Assembly: GCF_000166275.1 (NCBI RefSeq)
Contig: NZ_CM001023.1
Location: forward strand, 4,722,725 to 4,786,724
Reading direction: 5' to 3'
Origin: Algoriphagus machipongonensis
GTDB taxonomy: Bacteria; Bacteroidota; Bacteroidia; Cytophagales; Cyclobacteriaceae
Length of the DNA stretch: 64,000 nucleotides
Part shown: piece by piece, positions 27,150 to 64,000 of the stretch
How positions within the stretch are numbered: the stretch's first letter is position 1
How the letters are laid out: every line of letters begins with the position of its first letter
Notes under the pieces: model-generated
The model's database searches: none
Told to the model about the DNA's origin: nothing
The model's input: the letters and a program-made list of their open reading frames with translations, nothing else
Made by a program: the position numbers and the translations under genes

Positions 27150-27220
27150 TTTCCCTCATGTACGCCGATAAAGATGGAAACCAAAAATGCAATACTTAAA
27201 ATCCTGAAAAACGTTCTCAT
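26243..27220 (-). CDS. PorP/SprF-family type IX secretion outer-membrane protein (copy 1)
   Basis: A 325-residue outer-membrane beta-barrel of the PorP/SprF family. The signal peptide MRTFFRILSIAFLVSIFIG is followed by the family N-terminus QQLPQFSQYIFNGLHINPGY and GYKGEP, then barrel strands to the end. In Flavobacterium, SprF is encoded directly after the giant adhesin SprB and is required for its secretion; type-B sorting-domain proteins generally have such a partner. Here the gene starts 71 bp after the giant gene and its stop touches the start of the ompA gene, so it fits that role. From residue about 25 onward it is identical to the copy at 58704-59678; only the signal peptides differ. 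GC is high relative to flanks. Confidence 0.94.
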   Translation of the reverse strand: MRTFFRILSIAFLVSIFIGVHEGNGQQLPQFSQYIFNGLHINPGYAGYKGEPYIQSTYRSQWINFPGAPETFTVTADLAANEGTMGFGVSFMSDNLGPAKTTGGLLTYAYRIQTGAKSWLGLGVSAGFSQYSIDGSMLDPNDYPDSEIPDGRINLMTPNLNTGLFFHTDRFYAGFSMYNMVGSKALEKEDVALAYHDFHYYLTAGVMIPFSDQVQFKPSFLIKEVKGAPTNYDLNAMFLFYDRIWLGGSYRSNVKIWNDNLAENLNNRNAVAAIIEIFATDRLRLGYAYDHNLNVLSNYKNNSHELSVGFYMTPRKAAMKNQRWF

Positions 27221-27249
27221 ATCGATAGAGATTTAATGCTATAACAGAT

Positions 27250-27279
27250 GGAAAGGAAATCACTTCTAATTTCCTTTCC
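27250..27279 (-). promoter_or_regulatory. Intercistronic hairpin between giant gene 1 and porP
   Basis: Perfect 11-bp stem (GGAAAGGAAAT, 27250-27260, with ATTTCCTTTCC, 27269-27279) and an 8-nt loop, in the 71-bp spacer. On the minus strand no T-run follows, so it is not a typical terminator. It may be an mRNA stabiliser or an attenuator. The second cassette has only a 12-bp spacer and no such hairpin. Confidence 0.5.
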
Positions 27280-27291
27280 CTTTGTGACTCG

Positions 27292-56231
<28,940 letters not shown>

Positions 56232-56276
56232 TAAAAACAAAAAACCCGGATTTTAAATAAATAAGATCCGGGTTTT
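56232..56276 (-). terminator. Intrinsic terminator of the second cassette
   Basis: Perfect 11-bp stem (AAAACCCGGAT, 56241-56251, with ATCCGGGTTTT, 56266-56276) and a 14-nt loop. On the minus strand it is followed by TGTTTTTAA. It lies 19 bp after the ompA stop and separates the two cassettes. Confidence 0.85.
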
Positions 56277-56292
56277 ATTTGTGTTTTAGACT

Positions 56293-59200
56293 CTTCTACA
56301 TCACATCGACTTTCTTTTGTCTGCCTGAGTAGGTAAACTGGGACTTGCCCACCCTGAGTTCGGTCCTTCTGTTCAGCTGGTGCATCGCAGAGGTACAGTC
56401 CAGTTCACTGCAGTCGTTCACCGGTTTGGTCTCCCCGAACCAGGTCTCTTCCATTCGCTCCCCTTCAATGCCACGCTTGGTCAGATAGGCCTTCACCGCA
56501 TCCGCTCTTCTTTCTGACAGGCTCTGGTTGTATGCATCATCACCTCGCTGGTCGGTATGCCCCTCGATGTACAGCATCAGGTTCGGCATACGCTTCAGCA
56601 TGATCGCGGTACGCTCCAGCTCCTTCTTGTGAACACTTCTCAACATGCTCTTGTCAAAGTCAAAGTAAATCGTCGGGATCTGGGCAATCTCGTCCTGGAT
56701 TTGCGTGAACAGGTCCTCCGGGTCACAGAAGTCCTTGTCCTTCAACTCCTCGGGAATCTCATACTGCTTGCTCGGGTCCGAAAACGCCTCCAGTACCAGT
56801 TCCGATCGCCTGTTCAGCTGGTGATCCGTCTCCGGACACGGTACCCCGTCCCCACAGTCATTGACCAGCTGCTGCTCCCCGAACCATTCCAGACGGATAC
56901 GCTCCGCAGGGATGTTGTACTGGGCCATGTATTCGGTCACGGCCTCCGCACGGTTGTTGGACAGCGTAATGTTGTATTCGTCACTCGCCCTGGAGTCTGT
57001 GTGGGAGCCCACCAGTAAATCCAGGAACTCGTAGCGGTTCATCAGCTCGCCCAGCTTGTCCAGTACCGGTTTCGCATCTTCCCTGATCTGGTACTTGTCC
57101 AGGTCGTAGTACACAATGTCCACATACACCGGCAACTGGTAAGGAATCGGGATCAGCTTATACTCTCGCTTCAACGTGTCCCCCTCAAAGCCCTTCGTGC
57201 TGATATCCTCATCGGTGATACTGAAGTAACCCGGCTTGGAGATCTTGATCCCGAAGTCGCTGTCCGGCTCCAGTTCGGCCGTCAGCTCCCCTTTGGAGTT
57301 TCTGCTTGTCTGCACATCCCCGTTATGGGTCTTGTCCCTTAAGGTGGCCAGGTAGCTGTCACCGATCACCAGTCCTTCGCAGTCGATCACACGTGCCAGA
57401 AACTGCTTGTAAACCTCTGCCACACTGTAAATATCATCCAGTCCCATGCCCCCTTTTCTGTTCGAGGACAGGTACACTTCCTCTTTTCCTTCCCTCTCCA
57501 CCTCACGGTAGGCAAAATCATCTGCCAGCGAGTTGACAGGTGAACCCATGTTCATCACATTGCTCATCCCCGTGGCACTGTAGTCGGCCATGAAGATATC
57601 CATGCCTCCCATGCCTTTGTGGCCCGTGGAGCTGAAGTAGAACTTATCCTCTTTGCGGAACGCATGGGATTCGTTGCCCGGGGTGTTCACCGGGGAGCCC
57701 AGGTTCACCGGGGTCCCGAAGGTCATGTTCTCGTCGTATTCTGAATAGTACAGGTCGGTGCCGCCCATGCCGCCCGGCATATCCGAGGTGAAGTAAAGTC
57801 TTTTTGCCGCCTCGTCCACATAGGGATTCATCACCGCATAGCCGATCGAATCGTTGAACGGGACAGCTGTAAAGCCCGTCAGCGTACCGTCTTCGTTCAC
57901 CTTGCTGTAATAGATCTCCGGCTGTACCACGATGTCACGGGTCTTCTTCACTTTCGTGATCCCTCGGGTCACCGAGTAAAAAAGCATCCCCGATTCCTTG
58001 GCAAAGCTCGGGTCGGAAAAATTGTAGGTGTCCGGGATATTCGATACCACTTCACTCACATTCCCTTCTGTATCCTGCTTATACACCGAAAAATATTCCC
58101 GGTCGGTATAATCCTGTTTCTCTTCACTGAAAATCTTGTTTCTTCCGTCGATTCGAAGGCTCGGCATCTTGCTCGGATAAGTCCCGCCACGGTCGGAAAC
58201 AAAGTACCTGTTGCCCGAGCCGTCCACGGCCATCTCAAAGTCTGAGCCGCTGGAGTTCAGTCCTTCCACGCCTTCCACCTTCAGCTTTCGCCTGCTCTGA
58301 ACATTCAGAAGCTCTTCCACCTGAATGCTGTCCCCGCTCACTCCCTTGCTCTCCAGAATGCTCTTCGCCTCGGATAGCTGGTCGGTCAGCTGACCATACC
58401 GCAACAGCTGCATATAGTCTCCCGGTGTAGCCTCATCGTATTCCGATACCGTCGTCTTCCACCAGTCATAGCTGTTGTCATAGTCACGCAGGACTTCATA
58501 GGCCTGCGCCGTCTTCTTTGCCGCCTCATACGTCGGCTTCTTCGCATAGGCTTCCTGATACACTTCCACCGCATGCTGGTAGTTCATCAGCTCCATCTGC
58601 TCGTCGGCATAGCGTATCTTGCTCTTCTGTGCCTCCGTGGTTCCCACTGTTACCAGTGTCATTGCCGCGGCTATACTCAATATCGTCAATGTCTTTTTCA
58701 TAATCAGAACCATCTTTGGTTTTTCATTGCTGCTTTTCTAGGGGTCATGTAGAAGCCTACTGACAGCTCATGGGAGTTGTTCTTGTAGTTGCTCAGTACG
58801 TTCAGGTTATGGTCATACGCATAACCCAGTCTCAGACGGTCCGTCGCAAAAATCTCGATGATCGCCGCCACCGCGTTCCGGTTGTTCAGGTTCTCGGCAA
58901 GGTTGTCGTTCCAGATCTTTACGTTGCTCCGGTAACTTCCTCCAAGCCAGATCCTGTCGTAAAACAGAAACATCGCGTTCAGATCGTAGTTCGTCGGGGC
59001 TCCCTTCACTTCCTTGATCAGGAAGCTCGGCTTGAACTGTACCTGATCGGAGAAGGGGATCATCACACCCGCGGTCAGGTAATAGTGAAAATCATGATAG
59101 GCCAGCGCAACATCCTCTTTCTCCAAAGCCTTGCTCCCTACCATGTTGTACATACTGAAGCCCGCATAAAATCGGTCCGTATGGAAAAACAAACCCGTGT

Positions 59201-59610
59201 TCAGGTTCGGGGTCATCAGGTTGATACGTCCGTCGGGTATCTCGCTGTCAGGATAATCGTTCGGATCCAGCATGCTCCCGTCTATCGAATACTGGCTGAA
59301 ACCAGCACTCACTCCAAGACCCAGCCAGCTCTTCGCTCCCGTCTGGATTCGATAAGCATACGTCAACAGACCTCCGGTCGTCTTCGCAGGACCCAGATTG
59401 TCGCTCATAAAACTCACCCCAAAGCCCATCGTTCCCTCGTTCGCCGCCAAATCAGCCGTCACCGTGAACGTCTCAGGCGCTCCCGGAAAATTGATCCACT
59501 GGCTGCGGTACGTGCTCTGGATATAGGGCTCGCCCTTGTAACCCGCATAACCCGGATTGATGTGCAACCCGTTGAAAATGTACTGGCTGAACTGCGGAAG
59601 CTGTTGGCCA
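56293..59610. repeat. 3,318-bp direct repeat, copy 2 (porP-ompA module)
   Basis: Partner of 23832-27149, same orientation and same length, with no insertions because the offset is 32,461 bp at both ends. Sequence outside the edges is unrelated on both sides until the giant-gene sorting domain resumes similarity at 59701. Confidence 0.95.
56296..58701 (-). CDS. PorE-like OmpA-family protein with two OmpA domains (copy 2)
   Basis: The protein is identical to the copy at 23835-26240 over its whole length, including signal peptide, TPR-like region, propeller, regulatory domain and both OmpA domains; see that entry for residues. The preferred ATG at 58701 follows the porP stop by 2 bp, and an overlapping ATG exists at 58713. 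Its terminator (56232-56276) is different from that of copy 1, so the two copies belong to separate transcripts. Complete identity of an 801-residue protein, at synonymous sites too as far as I compared, means either a very recent duplication or continuing gene conversion. Confidence 0.92.
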   Translation of the reverse strand: MKKTLTILSIAAAMTLVTVGTTEAQKSKIRYADEQMELMNYQHAVEVYQEAYAKKPTYEAAKKTAQAYEVLRDYDNSYDWWKTTVSEYDEATPGDYMQLLRYGQLTDQLSEAKSILESKGVSGDSIQVEELLNVQSRRKLKVEGVEGLNSSGSDFEMAVDGSGNRYFVSDRGGTYPSKMPSLRIDGRNKIFSEEKQDYTDREYFSVYKQDTEGNVSEVVSNIPDTYNFSDPSFAKESGMLFYSVTRGITKVKKTRDIVVQPEIYYSKVNEDGTLTGFTAVPFNDSIGYAVMNPYVDEAAKRLYFTSDMPGGMGGTDLYYSEYDENMTFGTPVNLGSPVNTPGNESHAFRKEDKFYFSSTGHKGMGGMDIFMADYSATGMSNVMNMGSPVNSLADDFAYREVEREGKEEVYLSSNRKGGMGLDDIYSVAEVYKQFLARVIDCEGLVIGDSYLATLRDKTHNGDVQTSRNSKGELTAELEPDSDFGIKISKPGYFSITDEDISTKGFEGDTLKREYKLIPIPYQLPVYVDIVYYDLDKYQIREDAKPVLDKLGELMNRYEFLDLLVGSHTDSRASDEYNITLSNNRAEAVTEYMAQYNIPAERIRLEWFGEQQLVNDCGDGVPCPETDHQLNRRSELVLEAFSDPSKQYEIPEELKDKDFCDPEDLFTQIQDEIAQIPTIYFDFDKSMLRSVHKKELERTAIMLKRMPNLMLYIEGHTDQRGDDAYNQSLSERRADAVKAYLTKRGIEGERMEETWFGETKPVNDCSELDCTSAMHQLNRRTELRVGKSQFTYSGRQKKVDVM

Positions 59611-59678
59611 AAAGTCCCCCCGGTGGCCAGTAAGGCCACCAGGAAGGTCATTCCAATGATTTTAAAAGTCGTTTTCAT
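58704..59678 (-). CDS. PorP/SprF-family type IX secretion outer-membrane protein (copy 2)
   Basis: A 324-residue barrel protein, identical to copy 1 from QQLPQFSQYIFNG onward. The signal peptide is different (MKTTFKIIGMTFLVALLATG versus MRTFFRILSIAFLVSIFIG). Both are functional-looking Sec signals, and cleavage would be expected just before QQLPQ. It starts 12 bp after the stop of the second giant gene, a much tighter spacing than the 71 bp of copy 1. By analogy with SprF it would serve export of the upstream giant. Since the mature proteins are the same in both cassettes, either copy could in principle serve either giant. Confidence 0.94.
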   Translation of the reverse strand: MKTTFKIIGMTFLVALLATGGTFGQQLPQFSQYIFNGLHINPGYAGYKGEPYIQSTYRSQWINFPGAPETFTVTADLAANEGTMGFGVSFMSDNLGPAKTTGGLLTYAYRIQTGAKSWLGLGVSAGFSQYSIDGSMLDPNDYPDSEIPDGRINLMTPNLNTGLFFHTDRFYAGFSMYNMVGSKALEKEDVALAYHDFHYYLTAGVMIPFSDQVQFKPSFLIKEVKGAPTNYDLNAMFLFYDRIWLGGSYRSNVKIWNDNLAENLNNRNAVAAIIEIFATDRLRLGYAYDHNLNVLSNYKNNSHELSVGFYMTPRKAAMKNQRWF

Positions 59679-59690
59679 ATCGCTTCTTGA

Positions 59691-62600
59691 TTAATCTTTA
59701 ATTACCTGGATCCAGCCTTTGAACTCATGGGTTTCACCTGAACTATCGACCGCAGTCAATACGTAGAAGTAAGTTCCTGCCACTTGTCCTGGGGCATTCC
59801 AGTCATTTTGATAGTTTTCCTCTTCAAGAACATGGTCTCCATATCTGTTGAAGATTGTGATTTCGTTGCTCACAAACTTACCTAGACCCTGGATCTCGAA
59901 GGTGTCATTGTCTCCGTCATTATTAGGAGTGATCACATTCGGAATATGGAACGGTAAGATGGTATTCACATCGTCGTCCTGATTATTGGACTCGTCTGTA
60001 TCATCTTCATCTGCTCCGACTACCACTGTATTTGTAATAGAACCTGCAGCACCTGCTTTCACTTTCACTCTTATCGTTATGCTTGCTTCTGGAGCCAATG
60101 CCGAGATCGTCCAAGTAATTGCACTTCCGGACACATTATCGGTTACAGTTGCATTGGTACTGTTTTCAGTCACCGAATTACTGATGTAAGTCACTCCTGA
60201 TGGTAGGTTATCAGTGACCATCACATTGGAAGCAGGAGTATCACCGTTTGTGATGACGATTTCGTATTCAAACTCATCACCCTCGAAGATTTCAGCTTCA
60301 AATGATGTCTTCGTCACACCAAGGTTCACTTGATCATTTTGCAATCTGAAGACCACAAATGCATCATCTTGATTATCAGGGAAGGCAGTCTCACGAAGCG
60401 TATATTTCAAAGTATACTCTCTTGCTTCATTTACTCCTGGGATCAAGCTCAACTCTCCGTTTTCATCGATCAATAGACCTACGATTCCGTCAAGTTCTGT
60501 GAATTCGAAGTCCACATCAGCTGGATCAGGACGCTGACCTTCAAGCAGATCGTTTTCAAGGATATTACCTAGTAAACCACCATAGCTTAAGAAGTAGGTT
60601 CCGAAGTCATCATCATTTGCAATGATTTTTACTTCAGCTTCAAGACATCTGATACCAAAGTCCATATCAAGGAATACAACTTCAGATGCTGTAGCAGTTC
60701 TTGTATGAGAGTTATCTGTTGTTACTCCACATCTTGTTTCAAATCTGATACCTTCATTTATGCCAGTAGTTCTAGCACCTGCATCAGGCAAGACTTTAAT
60801 TAAACCTGTATCTCTAATGAATACTGCTTGCTGACTTAAGAATTCATCTACTTCAATAGTAGCAGTGTATTCTCCTAATCCAGCTTCTGGTCTAGATCTC
60901 CAGTATCCAAGGATTCCGATAATCACATCATCCGTATATCCATTAGGGCCGGTGATAAAGATGTTTGCACTTTGATCATTACCGAATCCAGCTTTGTTCA
61001 ACTCACCTTCATTTTCAGGTCCATCGTATCTTCCGTCACCATTCAAATCAAACCATTCCCAATCTCTAATATTAATAGGAGTAGTGTTGATTGGATTCTG
61101 AGTTACTTGACCATCGTTATCAGCATCAAACCACTCATTCTGGATTCCATCGCCGTTCAAGTCAAACCAAACGAAGTCTCCTAGAACAACACCATCATAT
61201 GTTTCATAAGCGTAGTCATGAGTTTGATACTCGCACTCCTCTATTAGAGTAAAGAATAGTGAGCTCTCTACTGGATACAATCCTCTAGCAGCATTCAAAT
61301 TGGCATCTTGTACCTGAACTAGATACTGTCCAGGGGCAAAATCCTTAAATGTATATCGACCATCTGCTCCTGTCACTAAGATCAAGATATCTCCAGGGGT
61401 AGATTCCTGAGGAATCAACGTCACAGGCACACCTGCCAATGGTTCCCCAGTCATATCATTGTAAACAATACCTGTTATCAATGTTCCGTCGATACAACCA
61501 ATATTCACAGTAGCATCATCTGTATCACTAACTTCTTCACCTCTAATCGAATCTCCAGTCGCAGAGGCCACATTCACTAGCGGTTGCTGACCTGCGATAT
61601 CATCTATCGTAACAGTATAAGTTGTCTCAAACGCTTTGGTTTCACCAGGCAACAACAGCTCTATTTGAGTTTCAAATCCAGTCATAGGATCTTCTACTGT
61701 AACATCTACCAAAGGAGCAGTTCCTGTATTTGTTACCGACAGAGTATATGTTACAACCTCTCCTTCCTCAAACACTTCGTCTTTATCAGCAGTCTTCACA
61801 ATCTCAATACCTGGTGTCAGATCTATATTAACAACGGCCTGACTCTGCGCACTTACCTGTGTTCCTGAAAGAACATCTATTGCGTTGACAGTAGCAATGT
61901 TCAAGATTGGCTCCCCACTTAGGATATCTTCCAAAGTCACTGTATAGGTAGTTGAGAATGATTTCGTCTCACCAACTGCTAAAGTAATTTCTGGAAGAGA
62001 AAGTCCAGTTTTAGGATCCACTAGGTTACCGCTTGATAAAGTTACATTACCGGTATTGGTCACTTCTAATGTATAGTTCAAAACTATTCCCTCTTTACTA
62101 ACTGAATTTAGATCAACAGTTTTATCAAGTGAAATATTAGGTAGTCTAACTACTGGTGTTTCTACTTCGTCCTCATCATTTGGATCATCATCACCAGGAC
62201 CATCTCCTGTAGTAAGTGCTGTGTTCAAGATTGAACCAGCATCCATATCTGCCTGAGTTACTTCATAATCTGTATTCACAGCTGTAGAAGCTCCAGGAGA
62301 CAATGTTCCAACATTCTGATCCAATCCAGTCAATGGATCTGTCACCATTACATTGTTTAAAGTAACATTACCTGTATTGGTCACTGTCAGAGTATAGGAA
62401 ATCACCTCACCAGCTGCATCAATCTCAGCTCCATTGTCAGATTTAACTATCTGGATCGCCGGCAACTGAATCACTGGTGTTTCTACCTGATCATCATCAC
62501 TTGGATCATCTTCACCTGGAGCATCCCCTGTAGTAAGTGCAGTATTCAATATTGAACCTGCATCCATATCTGCCTGAGTCACCACATAGTCTGTATTTAC

Positions 62601-64000
62601 AGCTGTGGATGCTCCCGGAGCCAAGGTTCCAACATTCTGATCTAATCCTGTCAATGGATCTGTTACCATCACATTATTCAATGTCACATTGCCTGTGTTC
62701 GTCACTGTCAACGTATATGTGATGACATCACCTGCAGCATCAACTTCAGAACCATTGTCAGATTTTAAAATCGCAATATCTGGTTGCTGACACAAGTCAA
62801 CTTGAGTTTCATTATCAACGTCATTGCTATTTCCAGAAAGATCATCTACAGTAATTTCTCCGATCATTCCACTAGCCTCAGCTTGATTATTGATATATCC
62901 TAAATCAGTATCAATCTGAGTCACTTCATAAGTAGCTGTATATGTAGCTGTTTCTCCAGGCTTCAACGTTCCAACTGCACTCGACATGCTGCTGCTTACA
63001 AATGTGATCGCTCCCAAAGTTCCTGATCCCGTGAACTGTGTCTCATCCACAGCCACGTTGCTAAGAGTCACATTTCCAGTGTTAGTTACCACGAATGTAT
63101 AGATTACTGTATCTCCAGTGTCGTAGCAATCATCTTCACTTATTACCTCTGCAGATTTCACAACCGCAATATCTGGTTGCTGACACAAATCAACCTGAGT
63201 TTCATTATCAGTATCAACTGAATCTCCAGACAAATCATCAACAGTCATTCCATCACCATAAGAAGCTGTCACCTCTGCTTGGTTATTGATAAACCTAGCG
63301 TCAGTATCCTCTTGAGTAATAACATATTCCGCAGTGTACTCAGCAGATTCTCCTGGTTTCAACGTTCCTTCCACACTTCCCATGCTGCTGTTAACAAAGC
63401 TTACTGCTCCTAGTGTACCAGTTCCAGTAAAGTGATGAGTCTCATCAATTACCACATTCTCCAATGTAATATTTCCAGTGTTAGTTACCACGAATGTATA
63501 GATTACTGTATCTCCAGTGTCGTAGCAATCATCTTCACTTATTACCTCTGCAGATTTCACAACCGCAATTTCTGGCATTTGAGTAAAGCAATCTTTAGCA
63601 GAATCCATATCTCTTGCTATTACAACATATTCTTGCTGCTGATTATCTGATCCAGGCACTTCCTGACCGTCGATATATTCTCTAGCTTCAGCGAAAGCAG
63701 TGTTTTCATAACACTCTCCTTCAATCATTTCCTGAGTAATGGTAACATTCACTGTGAATGTTTCTACTCCTTGAGGTGCTAGTTCAGCAATAGTCCAATT
63801 GTCACCAGTAGTTTCATCTTCTACATAGATGTCATACAAGGTCACATTACCTGTATTCTCAACTGCGATTTCGAAGCTTAAATCCCCACCTAACTCATCA
63901 TCATTAGAGATCAGAGTTTTGGTTACATCTAATGATGGGTTTTGGCAAAGATCAACTTGAGTCTCATTATCAGTATCAACTGAATCTCCAGACAAACTGA
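59691..64000 (-). CDS. Second giant T9SS type-B surface protein (C-terminal part, runs off the window)
   Basis: The frame is open to the right edge; the true start lies outside. About 1,436 residues are visible. They comprise seven Ig-like repeats of the DUF7507/DUF11 group and a carboxypeptidase-regulatory domain (TGIVYNDMTGEPLAGVPVTL). Ca-loop-like segments follow (DLNGDGIQNEW, DADNDGQV, DLNGDGRYDG). Next are an ANDDDFGTY-to-NDLLEG cadherin/SprB-like module absent from giant 1, a DUF11 domain ([19 protein letters not shown]), and a type-B sorting domain. The first three visible repeats are longer and carry cysteines (EDDCYDTGD, VDLCQQPDI), unlike any repeat in giant 1. Repeats 4 and 5 (SDNGSEVDAAGDV, SDNGAEIDAAGEV) are near duplicates. 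Followed by porP after 12 bp. Confidence 0.93.
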   Translation of the reverse strand, partial: SLSGDSVDTDNETQVDLCQNPSLDVTKTLISNDDELGGDLSFEIAVENTGNVTLYDIYVEDETTGDNWTIAELAPQGVETFTVNVTITQEMIEGECYENTAFAEAREYIDGQEVPGSDNQQQEYVVIARDMDSAKDCFTQMPEIAVVKSAEVISEDDCYDTGDTVIYTFVVTNTGNITLENVVIDETHHFTGTGTLGAVSFVNSSMGSVEGTLKPGESAEYTAEYVITQEDTDARFINNQAEVTASYGDGMTVDDLSGDSVDTDNETQVDLCQQPDIAVVKSAEVISEDDCYDTGDTVIYTFVVTNTGNVTLSNVAVDETQFTGSGTLGAITFVSSSMSSAVGTLKPGETATYTATYEVTQIDTDLGYINNQAEASGMIGEITVDDLSGNSNDVDNETQVDLCQQPDIAILKSDNGSEVDAAGDVITYTLTVTNTGNVTLNNVMVTDPLTGLDQNVGTLAPGASTAVNTDYVVTQADMDAGSILNTALTTGDAPGEDDPSDDDQVETPVIQLPAIQIVKSDNGAEIDAAGEVISYTLTVTNTGNVTLNNVMVTDPLTGLDQNVGTLSPGASTAVNTDYEVTQADMDAGSILNTALTTGDGPGDDDPNDEDEVETPVVRLPNISLDKTVDLNSVSKEGIVLNYTLEVTNTGNVTLSSGNLVDPKTGLSLPEITLAVGETKSFSTTYTVTLEDILSGEPILNIATVNAIDVLSGTQVSAQSQAVVNIDLTPGIEIVKTADKDEVFEEGEVVTYTLSVTNTGTAPLVDVTVEDPMTGFETQIELLLPGETKAFETTYTVTIDDIAGQQPLVNVASATGDSIRGEEVSDTDDATVNIGCIDGTLITGIVYNDMTGEPLAGVPVTLIPQESTPGDILILVTGADGRYTFKDFAPGQYLVQVQDANLNAARGLYPVESSLFFTLIEECEYQTHDYAYETYDGVVLGDFVWFDLNGDGIQNEWFDADNDGQVTQNPINTTPINIRDWEWFDLNGDGRYDGPENEGELNKAGFGNDQSANIFITGPNGYTDDVIIGILGYWRSRPEAGLGEYTATIEVDEFLSQQAVFIRDTGLIKVLPDAGARTTGINEGIRFETRCGVTTDNSHTRTATASEVVFLDMDFGIRCLEAEVKIIANDDDFGTYFLSYGGLLGNILENDLLEGQRPDPADVDFEFTELDGIVGLLIDENGELSLIPGVNEAREYTLKYTLRETAFPDNQDDAFVVFRLQNDQVNLGVTKTSFEAEIFEGDEFEYEIVITNGDTPASNVMVTDNLPSGVTYISNSVTENSTNATVTDNVSGSAITWTISALAPEASITIRVKVKAGAAGSITNTVVVGADEDDTDESNNQDDDVNTILPFHIPNVITPNNDGDNDTFEIQGLGKFVSNEITIFNRYGDHVLEEENYQNDWNAPGQVAGTYFYVLTAVDSSGETHEFKGWIQVIKD
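59701..59986 (-). repeat. Conserved type-B sorting-domain DNA, copy 2
   Basis: Partner of 27302-27587, offset 32,399 bp. The offset differs by 62 bp from that of the porP-ompA repeat because the spacer and signal-peptide regions between them differ in length. Confidence 0.85.

Noticed and set aside
26309..27199. A 296-codon plus-strand open frame opposite porP (and its twin at 58770-59633)
   Set aside because: It mirrors a clear PorP/SprF gene; the translation is rich in Arg, His, Val and Gln without a fold signature. Long antisense frames are expected opposite GC-rich codons.
63993..63995. TTG as the start of the second giant gene
   Set aside because: The codon lies inside a repeat (the same SGDSVDTDNETQ stretch recurs downstream) and the frame stays open to the window edge, so this is an internal leucine.

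Overview
The window looks like a chromosomal segment of a member of the Bacteroidota, most likely a Cytophagales/Cyclobacteriaceae-type marine or soil bacterium. The reasons are type IX secretion (T9SS) C-terminal sorting domains, PorP/SprF-family proteins, a PorE-like OmpA protein, an Oar-like TonB-dependent receptor with a carboxypeptidase-regulatory N-terminus, DUF481 proteins, and mostly AT-rich genes with AT-rich spacers. The genus cannot be fixed from the sequence alone. No tRNA, rRNA, CRISPR array, transposase or phage gene was seen.

Left part, 1-23.8 kb, is ordinary core and accessory metabolism. It holds a GntP-type carboxylate transporter with a RidA-family protein, then an MltF lytic transglycosylase. 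Next is a four-gene operon on the minus strand (alpha/beta hydrolase, membrane-fusion protein, RND permease, TolC-type channel), followed by two tandem DUF481 outer-membrane paralogues and a large TonB-dependent receptor. A YhhN/lysoplasmalogenase-like membrane protein is paired with a DUF3820 protein. A nagB-sodium symporter-nagA operon for amino-sugar catabolism, aspS, and an M23 (MepM-like) peptidase complete this part. Several clean intrinsic terminators separate the transcription units.

Right part, 23.8-64 kb, is the remarkable region and lies entirely on the minus strand. It consists of two tandem cassettes of the same layout: giant T9SS type-B substrate, then a PorP/SprF-like outer-membrane protein, then a PorE-like OmpA protein with two OmpA domains. 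The first giant gene (27292-55641) encodes 9,449 residues. It has a signal peptide, three LamG-like jelly-roll modules, 66 hand-counted DUF7507/DUF11-type Ig-like repeats, Ca-loop-like modules and a gliding-motility/type-B sorting domain. The second giant gene runs off the right edge; its last 1,434 residues are visible, with seven related repeats. The two PorP plus OmpA pairs sit in a 3,318-bp direct repeat, 32,461 bp apart, that looks identical. Identity stops essentially at the signal peptides of the two PorP proteins. The cassette is visibly richer in GC than its neighbours.

Working model: by analogy with SprB/SprF of gliding Flavobacterium, each giant is a T9SS-exported surface adhesin or stalk. 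Each would be served by its own adjacent SprF-like partner and a peptidoglycan-anchoring OmpA protein. The secretion/anchoring module is kept identical, apparently by gene conversion or recent duplication, while the adhesins diverge by repeat amplification and shuffling. Function and any role in gliding are inference; the gene layout, the repeats and the identity of the two modules are read directly from the sequence.
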